Source of the DNA: Desulfovibrio ferrophilus | GTDB taxonomy: Bacteria; Desulfobacterota; Desulfovibrionia; Desulfovibrionales; Desulfovibrionaceae | Assembly (NCBI RefSeq): GCF_003966735.1 | Contig: NZ_AP017378.1 | Location: forward strand, 2,872,905 to 2,936,904 | Length of the DNA: 64,000 nt | Direction of reading: 5' to 3' | Shown: piece after piece, positions 17,670 to 27,001 of the stretch | Position numbering within the stretch: the stretch's first letter is position 1 | Layout: each line of letters opens with the position of its first letter | Notes under the pieces: generated by a model | The model's input: the letters and a program-made list of their open reading frames with translations, nothing else | Told to the model about the DNA's origin: nothing | Database searches by the model: none | Program-made: the position numbers and the translations under genes

Positions 17670-18236
17670 CTAGGCGAGTTGCTTGACGCGTTCGATGGGG
17701 CTGATGATATCCGTCAGACGCACACCGAACTTCTCGTTGATGACCACGGCCTCGCCGCGAGCCACCAACTTGCCGTTGACGTAGATCTCCAGCGGTTCAC
17801 CTGCCAGCTTGTTCAATTCGATGACCGACCCCTGACCCAACTGCAACAGTTCGTTGATCAGCAGCTTGGTGCGGCCCAGCTCGGCGGAGACATCCAGCGG
17901 GATATCCAGAATGAAATCCAGATCACGCTTGGTGCCGTCGGGCCTGGGGGCCTTGGCCTCGTCAGTCAGGTCCTTGAACATGGCGTCCGTGCTCTGGGCC
18001 GCCAGGGCGCCCTGAGACTTCTCCTTCTGGATGGACTCCTCTTCCTCGGTGGCCAGGGCGGCAGCCCATTCATCAGCCAGGGCGTCGTCATCGACCCCAC
18101 CGGCGTCGGCGGGAGCAGCTCCACCACCGTCGGACATCATAGCCATGGCATCTGCCGCAGCGTCGTCATCCCCACTTTCCTCAAGTGCAGAAGCCCACTC
18201 TTCAGCCAAAGCATCCTGATCTTTATCATCGGACAT
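17670..18236 (-). CDS. fliN: Flagellar motor switch protein FliN
   Basis: 188 residues. The C-terminal 85 residues (from about 100) are the SpoA/FliN domain: DIPLDVSAELGRTKLLINELLQLGQGSVIEL and GKLVARGEAVVINEKFGVRLTDII. The long acidic N-terminal region carries two copies of one short motif, DALAEEWASAL at 8-18 and DALADEWAAAL at 51-61, separated by a flexible Asp/Ala/Gly stretch. FliN builds the C-ring, controls rotation direction and helps dock export substrates. Part of the flagellar operon. Confidence 0.92.
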   Translation of the reverse strand: MSDDKDQDALAEEWASALEESGDDDAAADAMAMMSDGGGAAPADAGGVDDDALADEWAAALATEEEESIQKEKSQGALAAQSTDAMFKDLTDEAKAPRPDGTKRDLDFILDIPLDVSAELGRTKLLINELLQLGQGSVIELNKLAGEPLEIYVNGKLVARGEAVVINEKFGVRLTDIISPIERVKQLA

Positions 18237-18279
18237 TATCGATCCCCTTTCGTTAGGGTTCTCTTGCTAACAAATCCGT

Positions 18280-18810
18280 CTACTGGACGACCAATTCCGT
18301 AAAATAGACCCTGAGCACATTGGAGCCGCCCACGATCTGGTTCAAACGTTTGACGATTTCATCCTTCAACCCGAGCTTGTTCTCGATGGACGACAAATCC
18401 GCAAAGGTCTTGCTCGAAAGCAGCAGAATCACGGCGTCGCGCACCTTGGGCTCGTTCTTGGCCAGCTTGTCCGCAGCTTCCTGGTTGCGCAGTTCCACAT
18501 CCAGGGTCAGCTTCAGATAGCGCCGCCCCAAGGGGTCGGCCAGGTTGACCACAAACGTCGGCAGGGAAACCAGCACGGTATCCTGAGGGTCCATCTCGCC
18601 TTCGGCCAGGGGGTCCTGCTGTTCACCATTCTCGCCAGCCGCCTGTTCGGTCTTGTCCGGTCCCATGCCGATCATGCCCATGATCTTGTCCTTGAACATG
18701 AATCCGCCACCGCCGAGCAGGGCCAGAATCACCACGGCGATTATGATCCACTTCAGCTTGCCGCTTTTCTTCTGTTCTTCCTTGGGGGCTTCCATTTGTT
18801 CATCGGCCAC
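18280..18810 (-). CDS. fliL: Flagellar basal-body-associated protein FliL
   Basis: 176 residues. A short Lys/Glu-rich cytoplasmic tail is followed by one transmembrane helix (about 19-40), a glutamate-rich linker and the periplasmic FliL domain, which ends KLGLKDEIVKRLNQIVGGSNVLRVYFTELVVQ. FliL encircles and stabilises stator units. Its place between the stator genes and fliN fits that role. Confidence 0.9.
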   Translation of the reverse strand: MADEQMEAPKEEQKKSGKLKWIIIAVVILALLGGGGFMFKDKIMGMIGMGPDKTEQAAGENGEQQDPLAEGEMDPQDTVLVSLPTFVVNLADPLGRRYLKLTLDVELRNQEAADKLAKNEPKVRDAVILLLSSKTFADLSSIENKLGLKDEIVKRLNQIVGGSNVLRVYFTELVVQ

Positions 18811-18835
18811 GATCGACTCCTTGAGGGTTGGTAAT

Positions 18836-19567
18836 CTATCTGACGTAAGCCCCGAGCCACGGGGTCGTCTTCAGCAAAATTTCCACTCGTCTGTTCTGGC
18901 TGCGTCCCAGTTCGGTGGTATTGTCGGCCAGAGCCCAGTTGGGGCCGTAGCCGGATACCGAGAACCGTTCATTGCGCAGGCCCAGTTCCAGAAAAAATTC
19001 CATCACGGACAGTGCCCGTTCCCCGGAGAGGCGATAATTGGCCTCCGAGTCTCCGCCCACGGCGTCACTGTAGCCGGAGACATTGACCGGCGCATCCATA
19101 AATCCCATGACCTCGCCCACCACCGAGAGCAATTGCTTGGCTGCCGGGTTCAGCTCTGAACCTCCGGAGGGGAACAGCAGCTTGTCGGTCAGCACCAGGG
19201 CCACGCCCTCGGGCCGCTGCATGATCTCCAGATTCTCCATCAGCGTACTGCGGCTGATCTCCGGCGGAATCACGTCGTCAGGGAAAAACATATCCTTCAG
19301 ACGTTCCTTTTTTTCAAGGATCTCCCAGGGCTTTTCCAGAGCCTGGACAATCATCTTGATCCGCTGGGGGATGCGTCCGGCACTTCGCACGGAGAGTTGC
19401 CCCAGGTCATCCGAAAAAAACGTGATCTTGGTCAGGACGCTCTTGTCCATGGATGACATACTGAGCAGCAGCACGAAAAACGTCAACAAGAGCGTCACCA
19501 GATCCCCGAAGGTCACCAGCCAGGCGTCTCCCGCCACTCCTGCGCTTTTCTTCTTCTTGCGTGCCAC
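18836..19567 (-). CDS. MotB-type stator protein, second copy
   Basis: 243 residues. One N-terminal transmembrane helix, AWLVTFGDLVTLLLTFFVLLLSM, has the ion-binding aspartate at Asp22. A plug/linker follows, then an OmpA peptidoglycan-binding domain (VSGYSDAVGGDSEANYRLSGERA, near 160-185; NRRVEILL near 230). It lies 12 bp after another MotB-type gene and may form a mixed stator with it and MotA. The coupling ion (proton or sodium) cannot be told from sequence. Confidence 0.88.
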   Translation of the reverse strand: MARKKKKSAGVAGDAWLVTFGDLVTLLLTFFVLLLSMSSMDKSVLTKITFFSDDLGQLSVRSAGRIPQRIKMIVQALEKPWEILEKKERLKDMFFPDDVIPPEISRSTLMENLEIMQRPEGVALVLTDKLLFPSGGSELNPAAKQLLSVVGEVMGFMDAPVNVSGYSDAVGGDSEANYRLSGERALSVMEFFLELGLRNERFSVSGYGPNWALADNTTELGRSQNRRVEILLKTTPWLGAYVR

Positions 19568-19579
19568 GGCTCCGGCCTC

Positions 19580-20413
19580 CTACTGCCCCTGCGGCTTCTC
19601 CCGGTCCTCAAACCGGAAGATGAAGTCCTTGTACTTGAAATCCTCATCCTTTTCGCGCTGACGCAACATGCCCAGACGGTCGATCCACTGCGCGTTGCGC
19701 TTGTCCAGGATGATATCCACCCGGCGATTGCGGCGACGGTTCTTGGCGGTCAGCGCCCCGTAGCGGGGGTGGAACCGCCCGAAGGCCTCGACCCGCAGCA
19801 GACCGGGGTCCATGCCCGCATCAACCAGCAGCTTGTAGACCTTCATCACTCGATGGAAAGACAATCTCCAGGACGAATCCATGGTGTCCTTCATGTCCTC
19901 CACCCGGAATGCGGTGCCTTCCTCGTCGCGCAGGCTGGAGGTGTGTCCGGCCAGCAAGAGCGGCACCTGAACCTGCAGAAACACGGGCAGGGCGGCTTCC
20001 AGAATCTGTCGTCCACCGGGGCTGATCTCATAACCACCGGGCTCGAAGAGCACATCATCGGGGATGGAAAAGACCTGCACGAACTTGTTGGAGGCAAAAT
20101 TCAGATCCTCGTCCACGTCCTCCCAAATCATCTCCTTGAGCGGCTCCAGATCGTTGATACTGTCCAGCTCCATGGGACCGGGCTCCACGGTGAGCTTGCG
20201 ATCTTTCTGAGAAAGAACCTCGAAGCTGTTCTTGCCGACGCCAAAGGTTCCGATGATGGATCCGATGACCACCAGCTTGCGGCGCTCATCCATGACGCTC
20301 ATGGAGACCAAAAGCACGAAGAAGGTCAGCATCAGGGTCATCATATCCGAGAAGGTGACCAGCCATGCAGGCTGCCCCTCAGGCTCTTTGACCTTTTCCT
20401 TCCTAGCACCCAT
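19580..20413 (-). CDS. MotB-type stator protein, first copy
   Basis: 277 residues. The transmembrane helix AWLVTFSDMMTLMLTFFVLLVSM holds the ion-binding Asp23. The OmpA-like domain covers the C-terminal half, ending in RNRRVDIILDK. It is 24 bp after motA and directly before the second MotB-like gene. Having both with an intact aspartate argues that neither is degenerate. Confidence 0.9.
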   Translation of the reverse strand: MGARKEKVKEPEGQPAWLVTFSDMMTLMLTFFVLLVSMSVMDERRKLVVIGSIIGTFGVGKNSFEVLSQKDRKLTVEPGPMELDSINDLEPLKEMIWEDVDEDLNFASNKFVQVFSIPDDVLFEPGGYEISPGGRQILEAALPVFLQVQVPLLLAGHTSSLRDEEGTAFRVEDMKDTMDSSWRLSFHRVMKVYKLLVDAGMDPGLLRVEAFGRFHPRYGALTAKNRRRNRRVDIILDKRNAQWIDRLGMLRQREKDEDFKYKDFIFRFEDREKPQGQ

Positions 20414-20437
20414 GCGTGTATCCCCGCGCCCCGGCGC

Positions 20438-21202
20438 CTAGCCGACTTCCTGTTTCCTGTCTCTGGGCGGCAGGAAGCTGGACAGCTTCTCTTCAATGAT
20501 CCGGGGGTTTTCACCCTTGGAGATGGACAGGATACCCTGCATCACCATCTCCTTCAAAAGCACCTCTTCCTTGCTTCTTGTCTTCAATTTTCCCGCCATG
20601 GGGTTGAAGACAAGGTTCGCCAGGACAGCGCCATAAAATGTCGTGATCAGCGCCACGGCCATGGCCGGGCCAATGGAACTGGGGTCATCCATGGTCTGGA
20701 GCATCTGCACCAGCCCGATAACCGTACCGATCATGCCCATGGCCGGGGCAAACATGCCAAGGGTTGCGGATATTTCCGCACCGACCTCATGGCGTGCCTC
20801 CAGATAGGCGATCTCGGTTTCCAGAATCTCCTGGATGGTCTGCGGTTCCAGGCCGTCCACAGTCAATTGCAGGCCCTTGCGCAGATAGAAGTCGTCCAGC
20901 TGCTTGATCACCGGCTCCAGGGACAGGATGCCTTCGCGGCGGGCGCGGTTGGCGTAGTCCATGAACTTTTCGATGATGTCGGCTGGGCTCTCCAGGGAGG
21001 AGAAGAAGGTCTTTTTCAGCACGCCCACGGTGCCCAGGATCTTATCCAGAGGATAGTTGACCATGGTCGCGCCGATGGTGCCACCCACAACAATCAGCAG
21101 GGAAGGCACGGAAATGAACACCACAGGGCTGCCGCCGGTCACGATTGCCGCGGCCACCAGCCCCAGGGAGAGCACTAATCCGATAACGGTTGCTAAATCC
21201 AT
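20438..21202 (-). CDS. motA: Flagellar motor stator protein MotA/PomA
   Basis: 254 residues with four transmembrane helices (about 2-20, 27-48, 150-172, 182-205). The conserved GTIGATMVNYP and PAMGMIGTVIGLVQML segments and the C-terminal cytoplasmic tail are as in PomA. The ATG at 21202 follows GAGGGATC and drops a 22-residue extension. It lies 22 bp after the YggS-type gene, so the flagellar genes may be read from a promoter upstream of that gene. Confidence 0.92.
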   Translation of the reverse strand: MDLATVIGLVLSLGLVAAAIVTGGSPVVFISVPSLLIVVGGTIGATMVNYPLDKILGTVGVLKKTFFSSLESPADIIEKFMDYANRARREGILSLEPVIKQLDDFYLRKGLQLTVDGLEPQTIQEILETEIAYLEARHEVGAEISATLGMFAPAMGMIGTVIGLVQMLQTMDDPSSIGPAMAVALITTFYGAVLANLVFNPMAGKLKTRSKEEVLLKEMVMQGILSISKGENPRIIEEKLSSFLPPRDRKQEVG

Positions 21203-21224
21203 GGAAGATCCCTCAAAGCTCCTG

Positions 21225-21941
21225 TTAGGTGCGTACGGGCCTTGTGCCGAAGATGCGTGTACCCACACGCACCAGACTGGCCCCTTCCCTCACTGCCTGT
21301 GTAAAGTCGTCGGTCATGCCCATGGACAGGACCGGCAGTTTCATCCCCAGGCGGACTTCAAGCCCGTCTCGCAGTTCGCGCAAACGGGCGAACAACGGGC
21401 GGCGCTCTTCAGGATCGAGATCGAACGGCGGGAGGAGCATCAACCCGGTAAGGTTCATACTCCCCATCCGGAGAAGCTCTTCGGCCAACTCCGGAAGGTC
21501 TTGTTCGGCGACTCCTGCCTTCTGGCTTTCCAGTGCCAGATTGACCTCGATCAACACGTCCTGTCTGGGGGCGCAGGCTGCCGAGAGCTTTTTATGCAAA
21601 GCCTGGGCCAATTTAAGCTTGTCGATGGTATGCAACAGGTCGAAACGACCGGGCACAAACTTGGCCTTGTTGCTCTGCAACTTGCCCGTGAAATGCCAGG
21701 ACAGGTCAAGATGGGCCAGCTCATCCTGCTTGGCCAGGGCCTCCTGAATATAGTTCTCGCCAAAGTGGCGCTGTCCGGCCAAAGCCGCTTCTGCCACGGC
21801 CTGCGCGGGATGCAGCTTGGAGATGGCGACCAGGGTCACGTCTTCGGGAGAGCGCCCCGAGGCCTTGGCAGCATCGTCGATCATACCCCTGGTTTCAACC
21901 AGCCGGTCACGAATGGCCTGTCCGTCTACGTTGTGTTCCAT
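21225..21941 (-). CDS. YggS/PROSC-family pyridoxal phosphate homeostasis protein
   Basis: 238 residues, the standard length. VAISKLHPAQ near 35 contains the PLP-binding lysine, HFGENYIQEA is the family signature, and LSMGMTDDFTQAVREGASLVRVGTRIFG is the conserved phosphate-binding end. These proteins buffer free PLP and affect amino-acid pools. The ATG at 21941 has AAGGA seven bases upstream. It is the first gene on this strand before motA. Confidence 0.92.
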   Translation of the reverse strand: MEHNVDGQAIRDRLVETRGMIDDAAKASGRSPEDVTLVAISKLHPAQAVAEAALAGQRHFGENYIQEALAKQDELAHLDLSWHFTGKLQSNKAKFVPGRFDLLHTIDKLKLAQALHKKLSAACAPRQDVLIEVNLALESQKAGVAEQDLPELAEELLRMGSMNLTGLMLLPPFDLDPEERRPLFARLRELRDGLEVRLGMKLPVLSMGMTDDFTQAVREGASLVRVGTRIFGTRPVRT

Positions 21942-22188
21942 CACCTGTTCCTTGTGAGCCTGAAAACGAACCGAACCATCCAGCCAACGGCAGATTGCAC
22001 CCTTCGGGCCTGGGGTCGGCGTCAAAAAACCAGCATTTCCGGGCACATCCTGCCGCCCGGGGCGCTAAGCACCAATATAAGCAATTATTTATGCACGTTA
22101 CAGCTAAAAGAAAAGTGTCAGGCCAGCGTAACCCCAATAATCCACAGACGAATTCATCCGGCCCTCAACTCCAATACCCGGCCCCGGA

Positions 22189-23112
22189 TTATTCACCCAG
22201 GCCTATGGTACGCAGGAAGTTGGAATCCTCGGTCCAGTCGCGCCGGACCTTGACCCACATCTCAAGATGCACCTTGCCGCCCAGCAACTGCTTCAGCTCC
22301 AGACGCGAGGCCCTGCCGATTTCCTTCAGATTCTGACCACCCTTGCCGATGACCATGGCCTTGTGGTTGTCGCGGGCCACCCAGATCAGCGCCCCGATAC
22401 GAATCAGCCCGTTCTCGTCCTCGTCCCACTGTTCGATCTCAACGGCCGTGGAGTAGGGCAGTTCCTGCTTCAGACTCATGAACAGTTTCTCGCGGATGGT
22501 CTCCGCCGCCATGAAGCGCAGGGGAACGGTGGACAACTGATCCTCGGGGAACATGGGCGGACCTTCGGGCAGGTGTTTCTTGACCGTGGCCAGCAATTCG
22601 TCCAGGCCTTTGCCCTTGGATGCGGAAATGGGGAGGATTCCGGCCTCGGGCCACATCTCGCCCAGGACCTGCATCAACGGCAGCAAGGCGGCCTTGTCCC
22701 TGACCAGATCGATCTTGTTCAAGGCCACATACACGGGCTGATGCGCGCGCTGCACGCCCTTGACGATGGGGTCCAGCTCACGCGCCAACAGCTGCGGCTT
22801 GCGCGAGTAGAGGTCCGCATCGGCCATGATCACAATGCAGTCGGCAGCTTCCACCCCGGCCCAGGCCGATTGCAGCAGAAAACGGTTCATGCGCCCGCGC
22901 ATGCGGTGCACGCCCGGGGTATCCAGAAAGATGATCTGGCTGTCGTCGTCGGTCAGGATGCCCGTAATCTGATTACGGGTTGTCTGCGGCTTGGGGGTGA
23001 CAATGGCCAATTTCTGACCAAGGAAAGTATTGAGCAATGTGGATTTTCCCGCGTTGGGAGGTCCCAAAAGCACAACAGTCCCGCACCTGTAAAGGCCTTC
23101 ACTCGTGTCCAT
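22189..23112 (-). CDS. era: GTPase Era
   Basis: About 307 residues. G1 GPPNAGKS near residue 16, G3 DTPG, G4 NKID and the C-terminal KH domain with VIGKGGQNLKEIG. Era binds the 3' end of 16S rRNA during 30S assembly. The start is ambiguous: the ATG at 23112 has ATGGA seven bases upstream and is preferred over an ATG four codons further out with no usable site. It is divergent from topA. Confidence 0.93.
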   Translation of the reverse strand: MDTSEGLYRCGTVVLLGPPNAGKSTLLNTFLGQKLAIVTPKPQTTRNQITGILTDDDSQIIFLDTPGVHRMRGRMNRFLLQSAWAGVEAADCIVIMADADLYSRKPQLLARELDPIVKGVQRAHQPVYVALNKIDLVRDKAALLPLMQVLGEMWPEAGILPISASKGKGLDELLATVKKHLPEGPPMFPEDQLSTVPLRFMAAETIREKLFMSLKQELPYSTAVEIEQWDEDENGLIRIGALIWVARDNHKAMVIGKGGQNLKEIGRASRLELKQLLGGKVHLEMWVKVRRDWTEDSNFLRTIGLGE

Positions 23113-23292
23113 ATGATTATCCATTTCCGTAATGATCAATCCCTGTTATACACCCACTGAACGCGTCGGGTTGACGCGCCTCCCGGATGCTATATCCTAT
23201 ACATTCGTGTCTCGGCACGGAAAAGTCCACCAATTCATCCCGAAAAGCAAGGCTTGCCTTGAAGCCACCCATCAGCTACGGACCGACACGTT

Positions 23293-25548
23293 ATGAGTAA
23301 AAACCTAATTATCGTTGAGTCACCCGCCAAGGTGAAGACCATCAAGAAGTTCCTGGGCCGCGATTATGCGGTCGAGGCTTCCGTAGGCCACGTCCGCGAC
23401 CTGCCGCCCAAAGCACTGGGTGTGGACGAAGACAGCTTCGAGCCTGAATACCGCGTCATCGGCGGCAAGGAGAAGATCGTCAATCGGCTGCTCGATGCAG
23501 CGGCCAAGGCGGAATCTGTCTACCTGGCGCCTGACCCGGACCGCGAGGGCGAGGCGATTGCCTGGCACGTGGCCGAGCTGATCAAGGACAAGAACCAGGA
23601 TATCCACCGTATCCAGTTCAACGAAATCACGGCGCGAGCCGTGCGCGAAGCACTGGAACACCCGCGTGAGCTGAACGAAAATCTGTTCAATTCACAGCAG
23701 GCACGGCGCATTCTGGACAGGCTGGTGGGCTACAAGGTCTCGCCCCTGCTCTGGAAGAAGGTCAAGAGCGGCATCTCCGCCGGGCGCGTGCAGTCCGTGG
23801 CGCTACGGCTCATCGTGGACCGCGAAAAGGAACGTCTGGCCTTCATCCCCGAGGAATACTGGGTGCTCAAGGCCTCCCTGGAGGGTGAGAACCCGCCTCC
23901 ATTCATGTCCGACCTGGCCAAGATCGGCGGCAAGAAGGCCGCCGTGGGCTCTGCTGACGAGGCCGAAGCCGTGGAGACCACGGTCAAATCCAACCCCTTT
24001 GTGGTGCAGAAGGTGGCCGAGAAGGAGCGCAAGCGCAGCCCTGCGCCGCCCTATATCACCTCCACCCTGCAGCAGGACGCCAACCGCCGTCTGGGCTATT
24101 CCGCCAAGAAGACCATGAGCGCGGCCCAGCGCCTGTACGAAGGTGTTGAGCTGGGCATCCGGGGCACTACCGCACTGATCACCTACATGCGTACCGACTC
24201 CGTTCGCATTGCCGACGATGCCCGCGACAGCGCCCGGGAATTCATCCTGGAGCAGTACGGCGAGGATTTCTATCCGCCCAAGGCCAGGGTCTTCAAGACC
24301 AAGTCTTCGGCACAGGACGCGCACGAAGCCATCCGGCCCGTTGACGTGACCATCACCCCCGAGGAAGTGCAAGGCAGCCTGCCTGCCGACCAGTTCCAAC
24401 TGTACAAAATCATCTGGCGACGATTCGTGGCCTCGCAGATGGCCATGGCCAAGTTCTGGGATACCACCGTGGACGTTGCCGCAGGCAATACCATGTGGCG
24501 CGCCAAGGGCGAACGCATGCTGTTCCCCGGCTTCCTGAAGGTCTTTGGTCAGAGCCCGGATGACGAGACCAACGAACTGCCCAAACTGACCGAGGGCCAG
24601 GAACTGAAGCTGGCCGAGTTCACCAAGGAACAGAAGTTCACCCAGCCGCCGCCGCGCTACTCCGAAGCCTCGCTGGTCAAGGAACTGGAAGAGAAAGGCA
24701 TCGGGCGTCCGTCCACCTATGCCTCCATTATCTCTACCATCGTGGGCCGCGAGTACGTGGAACTCACGAACAAGCGCTTTGGCCCCACGGACCTGGGCAC
24801 CACGGTCAGCGACCAGCTGACCGAGCACTTCATCACTCTGATGGACGTGGGCTTTACCGCGACCATGGAGGAAGGCCTGGACGCCGTGGCCGAAGGCAAG
24901 CAGGACTGGATCAAGCTGCTGAGCGGATTCACCAAGGATTTCTACCCCACTCTGGAAGAGGCGCGCACCAACATGAAGCGCGTCAAGGCCGGGCTGGAAA
25001 CGGATATCGTCTGCGAAGTCTGCAGCAAGCCCATGGTCATCAAGTTTGGCCGGGCCGGAACGTTTTTGGCCTGCTCGGGCTATCCGGACTGCAAAAACAC
25101 CAAGAACTTCAAGCGCGACGAGCAGGGCCAGATCGAGATCGTGGAGCATACCCGCGCCGAGCCCGAAAAAACCGGACGCTCCTGCCCGGACTGCGGCGGG
25201 GATCTGGTCATCAAGCACGCCCGCACGGGCAGCCGCTTCATCGCCTGCAACAACTACCCGGACTGCACCTATGCCGAGCCGTTCTCCACGGGAGTCAAAT
25301 GCCCCAAGTGCGAGCAGGGCGAGCTGGTGGAAAAATCCTCGCGCCGGGGCAAGGTCTTCTATTCCTGCAACCGCTACCCGGATTGCGACTACGCCCTGTG
25401 GAACAAGCCCGTGGAAAAGCCGTGCCCGGAATGCGATTCACCCATCCTGGAGCTGAAGACCACCCGCGCCAAGGGCAAGCACCTGGGCTGTCCGAACAAG
25501 AAGTGCAAGTATACTGAAGATATGGATATGAGTGACGGCGAGGAGTAG
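23293..25548 (+). CDS. topA: DNA topoisomerase I
   Basis: 751 residues. The Toprim domain begins LIIVESPAKVKTIKKFLG and has APDPDREGEAIAWH. The catalytic tyrosine is in ITYMRTDS. Four C-terminal Cys4 zinc modules follow (starting CEVCSKP, CPDCGGD, CPKCEQG and CPECDSP), each with the YPDC or related second half. It relaxes negative supercoils. The ribosome binding site is weak. A P1 palindrome starts 3 bp after its stop. Confidence 0.95.
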   Translation: MSKNLIIVESPAKVKTIKKFLGRDYAVEASVGHVRDLPPKALGVDEDSFEPEYRVIGGKEKIVNRLLDAAAKAESVYLAPDPDREGEAIAWHVAELIKDKNQDIHRIQFNEITARAVREALEHPRELNENLFNSQQARRILDRLVGYKVSPLLWKKVKSGISAGRVQSVALRLIVDREKERLAFIPEEYWVLKASLEGENPPPFMSDLAKIGGKKAAVGSADEAEAVETTVKSNPFVVQKVAEKERKRSPAPPYITSTLQQDANRRLGYSAKKTMSAAQRLYEGVELGIRGTTALITYMRTDSVRIADDARDSAREFILEQYGEDFYPPKARVFKTKSSAQDAHEAIRPVDVTITPEEVQGSLPADQFQLYKIIWRRFVASQMAMAKFWDTTVDVAAGNTMWRAKGERMLFPGFLKVFGQSPDDETNELPKLTEGQELKLAEFTKEQKFTQPPPRYSEASLVKELEEKGIGRPSTYASIISTIVGREYVELTNKRFGPTDLGTTVSDQLTEHFITLMDVGFTATMEEGLDAVAEGKQDWIKLLSGFTKDFYPTLEEARTNMKRVKAGLETDIVCEVCSKPMVIKFGRAGTFLACSGYPDCKNTKNFKRDEQGQIEIVEHTRAEPEKTGRSCPDCGGDLVIKHARTGSRFIACNNYPDCTYAEPFSTGVKCPKCEQGELVEKSSRRGKVFYSCNRYPDCDYALWNKPVEKPCPECDSPILELKTTRAKGKHLGCPNKKCKYTEDMDMSDGEE

Positions 25549-25550
25549 GG

Positions 25551-25673
25551 AAGGGCATTGAAATTCCCGCGATGGCGGTGTTGCTGCGGCAAAACCAAAC
25601 TCTCGCGTATTATTCATACGCATCGATCTTGGTTTACCCTTGCGCCTACCCCTCGCGGTTTTTGAACGCCCTT
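25551..25673 (-). repeat. P1 palindromic element, copy b, after topA
   Basis: Outer arms AAGGGCATTGAAATTCCCGCG-like (25551-25571) and its near reverse complement at 25654-25673 enclose the core CTCGCGTATT-ATTC-ATACGCATCG with AAACCAA / TTGGTTT. It begins three bases after the topA stop codon and could act as its terminator. Confidence 0.75.
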
Positions 25674-25738
25674 CAAAAGGCATAAAGAGAACAGCGCCTG
25701 AACACCCCTTCGGCAAAGGTCGAAGCAATAAAGAATCA

Positions 25739-25772
25739 AAAGGGCTGATGCTTACGCGTCAGCCCTTTTCGT
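25739..25772 (+). terminator. Intrinsic terminator downstream of topA
   Basis: Ten-base-pair stem AAAGGGCTGA / TCAGCCCTTT followed by TTCGTTGTG. It lies about 190 bp after topA, behind the P1 palindrome. Confidence 0.7.
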
Positions 25773-25794
25773 TGTGTCACTAAGCACTCGACTC

Positions 25795-26100
25795 ATGCCG
25801 TTGACATTCCATCACCACAAAAGAAAATCCATATATTTCTGCTTGGCCATATCCATCATTTCGGCCACATCATGGATCGCATCGTACTACCTTCACGCGG
25901 ACAAAAACTGGTTCGACATTCGGCAGACGATGATCACTTCCACGGCACTCTATATTGTCCAGTTTATCATACTCAAGCGGTCATCCTACTTCAGCAACAT
26001 TCCAAAGATACTCTTCACAGCATCAACCCTCTACCTGCCTGCATACATCGCAGGCGCGGCCGCCATCTTCTTCGGTATACTTGGAGCCGCAGGAGTATAA
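25795..26100 (+). CDS. Small predicted membrane protein
   Basis: 101 residues from the ATG at 25795; a GTG seven codons upstream is possible. Three hydrophobic segments (about 15-33, 47-62, 75-98) suggest an integral membrane protein with a basic His/Lys-rich N terminus. There is no clear ribosome binding site, and it starts 22 bp after a terminator, so it needs its own promoter. No family is recognised. Confidence 0.4.
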   Translation: MPLTFHHHKRKSIYFCLAISIISATSWIASYYLHADKNWFDIRQTMITSTALYIVQFIILKRSSYFSNIPKILFTASTLYLPAYIAGAAAIFFGILGAAGV

Positions 26101-26109
26101 CCGTTCCAA

Positions 26110-26183
26110 CGCCCCGTTTCGGGGCATCAGGCCGCTTGCCGCGGACGGACCATGGCCGCCCGCGGCAAGCGCGCCAGCCCCGC
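26110..26183 (+). repeat. P2A hairpin element, copy 2
   Basis: CGGGGC at one end and GCCCCG at the other enclose an 11-base-pair stem GCTTGCCGCGG / CCGCGGCAAGC around ACGGACCATGGCCGC. The gap 26101-26638 holds this, a further P2A copy and one P2B copy, and no gene. Confidence 0.65.
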
Positions 26184-26257
26184 CCTGGATTCATCCCCCG
26201 GCTTGCTCCCTCCCTACTCTTCCACCCCCATTCTTCGCGCACGCATCTGCACCCCAC

Positions 26258-26326
26258 CTCATCGGGCCATTAGCCACGGCGAAGGGCGGACCAAGACCGC
26301 CCGAAGCAAGTGGCGAGGCCCGTCGA
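26258..26326 (+). repeat. P2A hairpin element, copy 3
   Basis: Inner hairpin GGGCGG-ACCAAGA-CCGCCC within a flanking CGGGCC/GGCCCG pairing. It retains the GGACCA loop of copy 2 but has a different stem. Confidence 0.55.
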
Positions 26327-26405
26327 CGCGGGGAACAATCAGGGAGAAGAAAGTTAAGCGAAATCTAGACCTGATGCGGCCTGATAGGCATTCCAACCAA
26401 ACTCA

Positions 26406-26500
26406 AGGGGGGAGGGCGGAGTCCAGAGGGTGTTCCGGGGGGAAAGCGAGCTTTGCTCGCGCCCCCCACACACCCTTTGGTCCGAGCGAAGCGGACACCT
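26406..26500 (+). repeat. P2B structured repeat, copy 2
   Basis: Same order as copy 1: GGGGGGAGGGCGGAGTCC, then CCAGAGGGTGT, the inner hairpin GCGAGC-TTT-GCTCGC, ACACCCTTTGG and GTCCGAGCGAAGCGGAC. Both the inner stem and the long stem differ from copy 1 yet remain paired. Confidence 0.7.
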
Positions 26501-26638
26501 AAAAGCTATCCCACCGGCGCGCCTCCGCGAAGGCGGACCAAACAGAATACAACACAAATAGTCTCAGGATTTGATTCGACCAGAAACTCTGATCAACTCA
26601 AACCCAAGGCCATTTGATGCTGGACCAAAAGGGTTTGC

Positions 26639-26899
26639 CTACTGCTTTTTCTTCCCTCTTTCCGGAGGATTGTCGGGCCGCAGGACCATTTTCCCATTCT
26701 GTTCAACACAGATACCTGTGACTTCGTCGCCCCGGGGGGATGTGAAGGAGGCCGTATCGCCAGCGCTCTTCCCTTCACACGCCGTAAACGCTTCTGGAGG
26801 CGGCCCCTTACGCTTACCACCGCCACCAGGCTGAGCCAGGGCCGAGGTGGCACAAATAGCCAATACGCAAAGCGCGAGCAGGATGTTTTTCACGGACAT
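26639..26899 (-). CDS. Small secreted protein
   Basis: 86 residues with a clear signal peptide (about 1-22, ending ALA). The mature part has a glycine/proline-rich start, then PPPEAFTACEGKSAGDTASF and SPRGDEVTGIC with two cysteines that could form a disulfide, and a basic tail. Short periplasmic proteins with this PPPEA...C-GKSAGD pattern occur in several proteobacteria without known function. GGAGACATG gives a good ribosome binding site. Confidence 0.7.
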   Translation of the reverse strand: MSVKNILLALCVLAICATSALAQPGGGGKRKGPPPEAFTACEGKSAGDTASFTSPRGDEVTGICVEQNGKMVLRPDNPPERGKKKQ

Positions 26900-27001
26900 G
26901 TCTCCTGTGTAATTGAATCAAACTCATCGTTTGATATCGAAAATCACAGGCCACGACTCAACAAACGCGGTGCTTTTACAATTCTATAGAAACGCTCGGC
27001 A

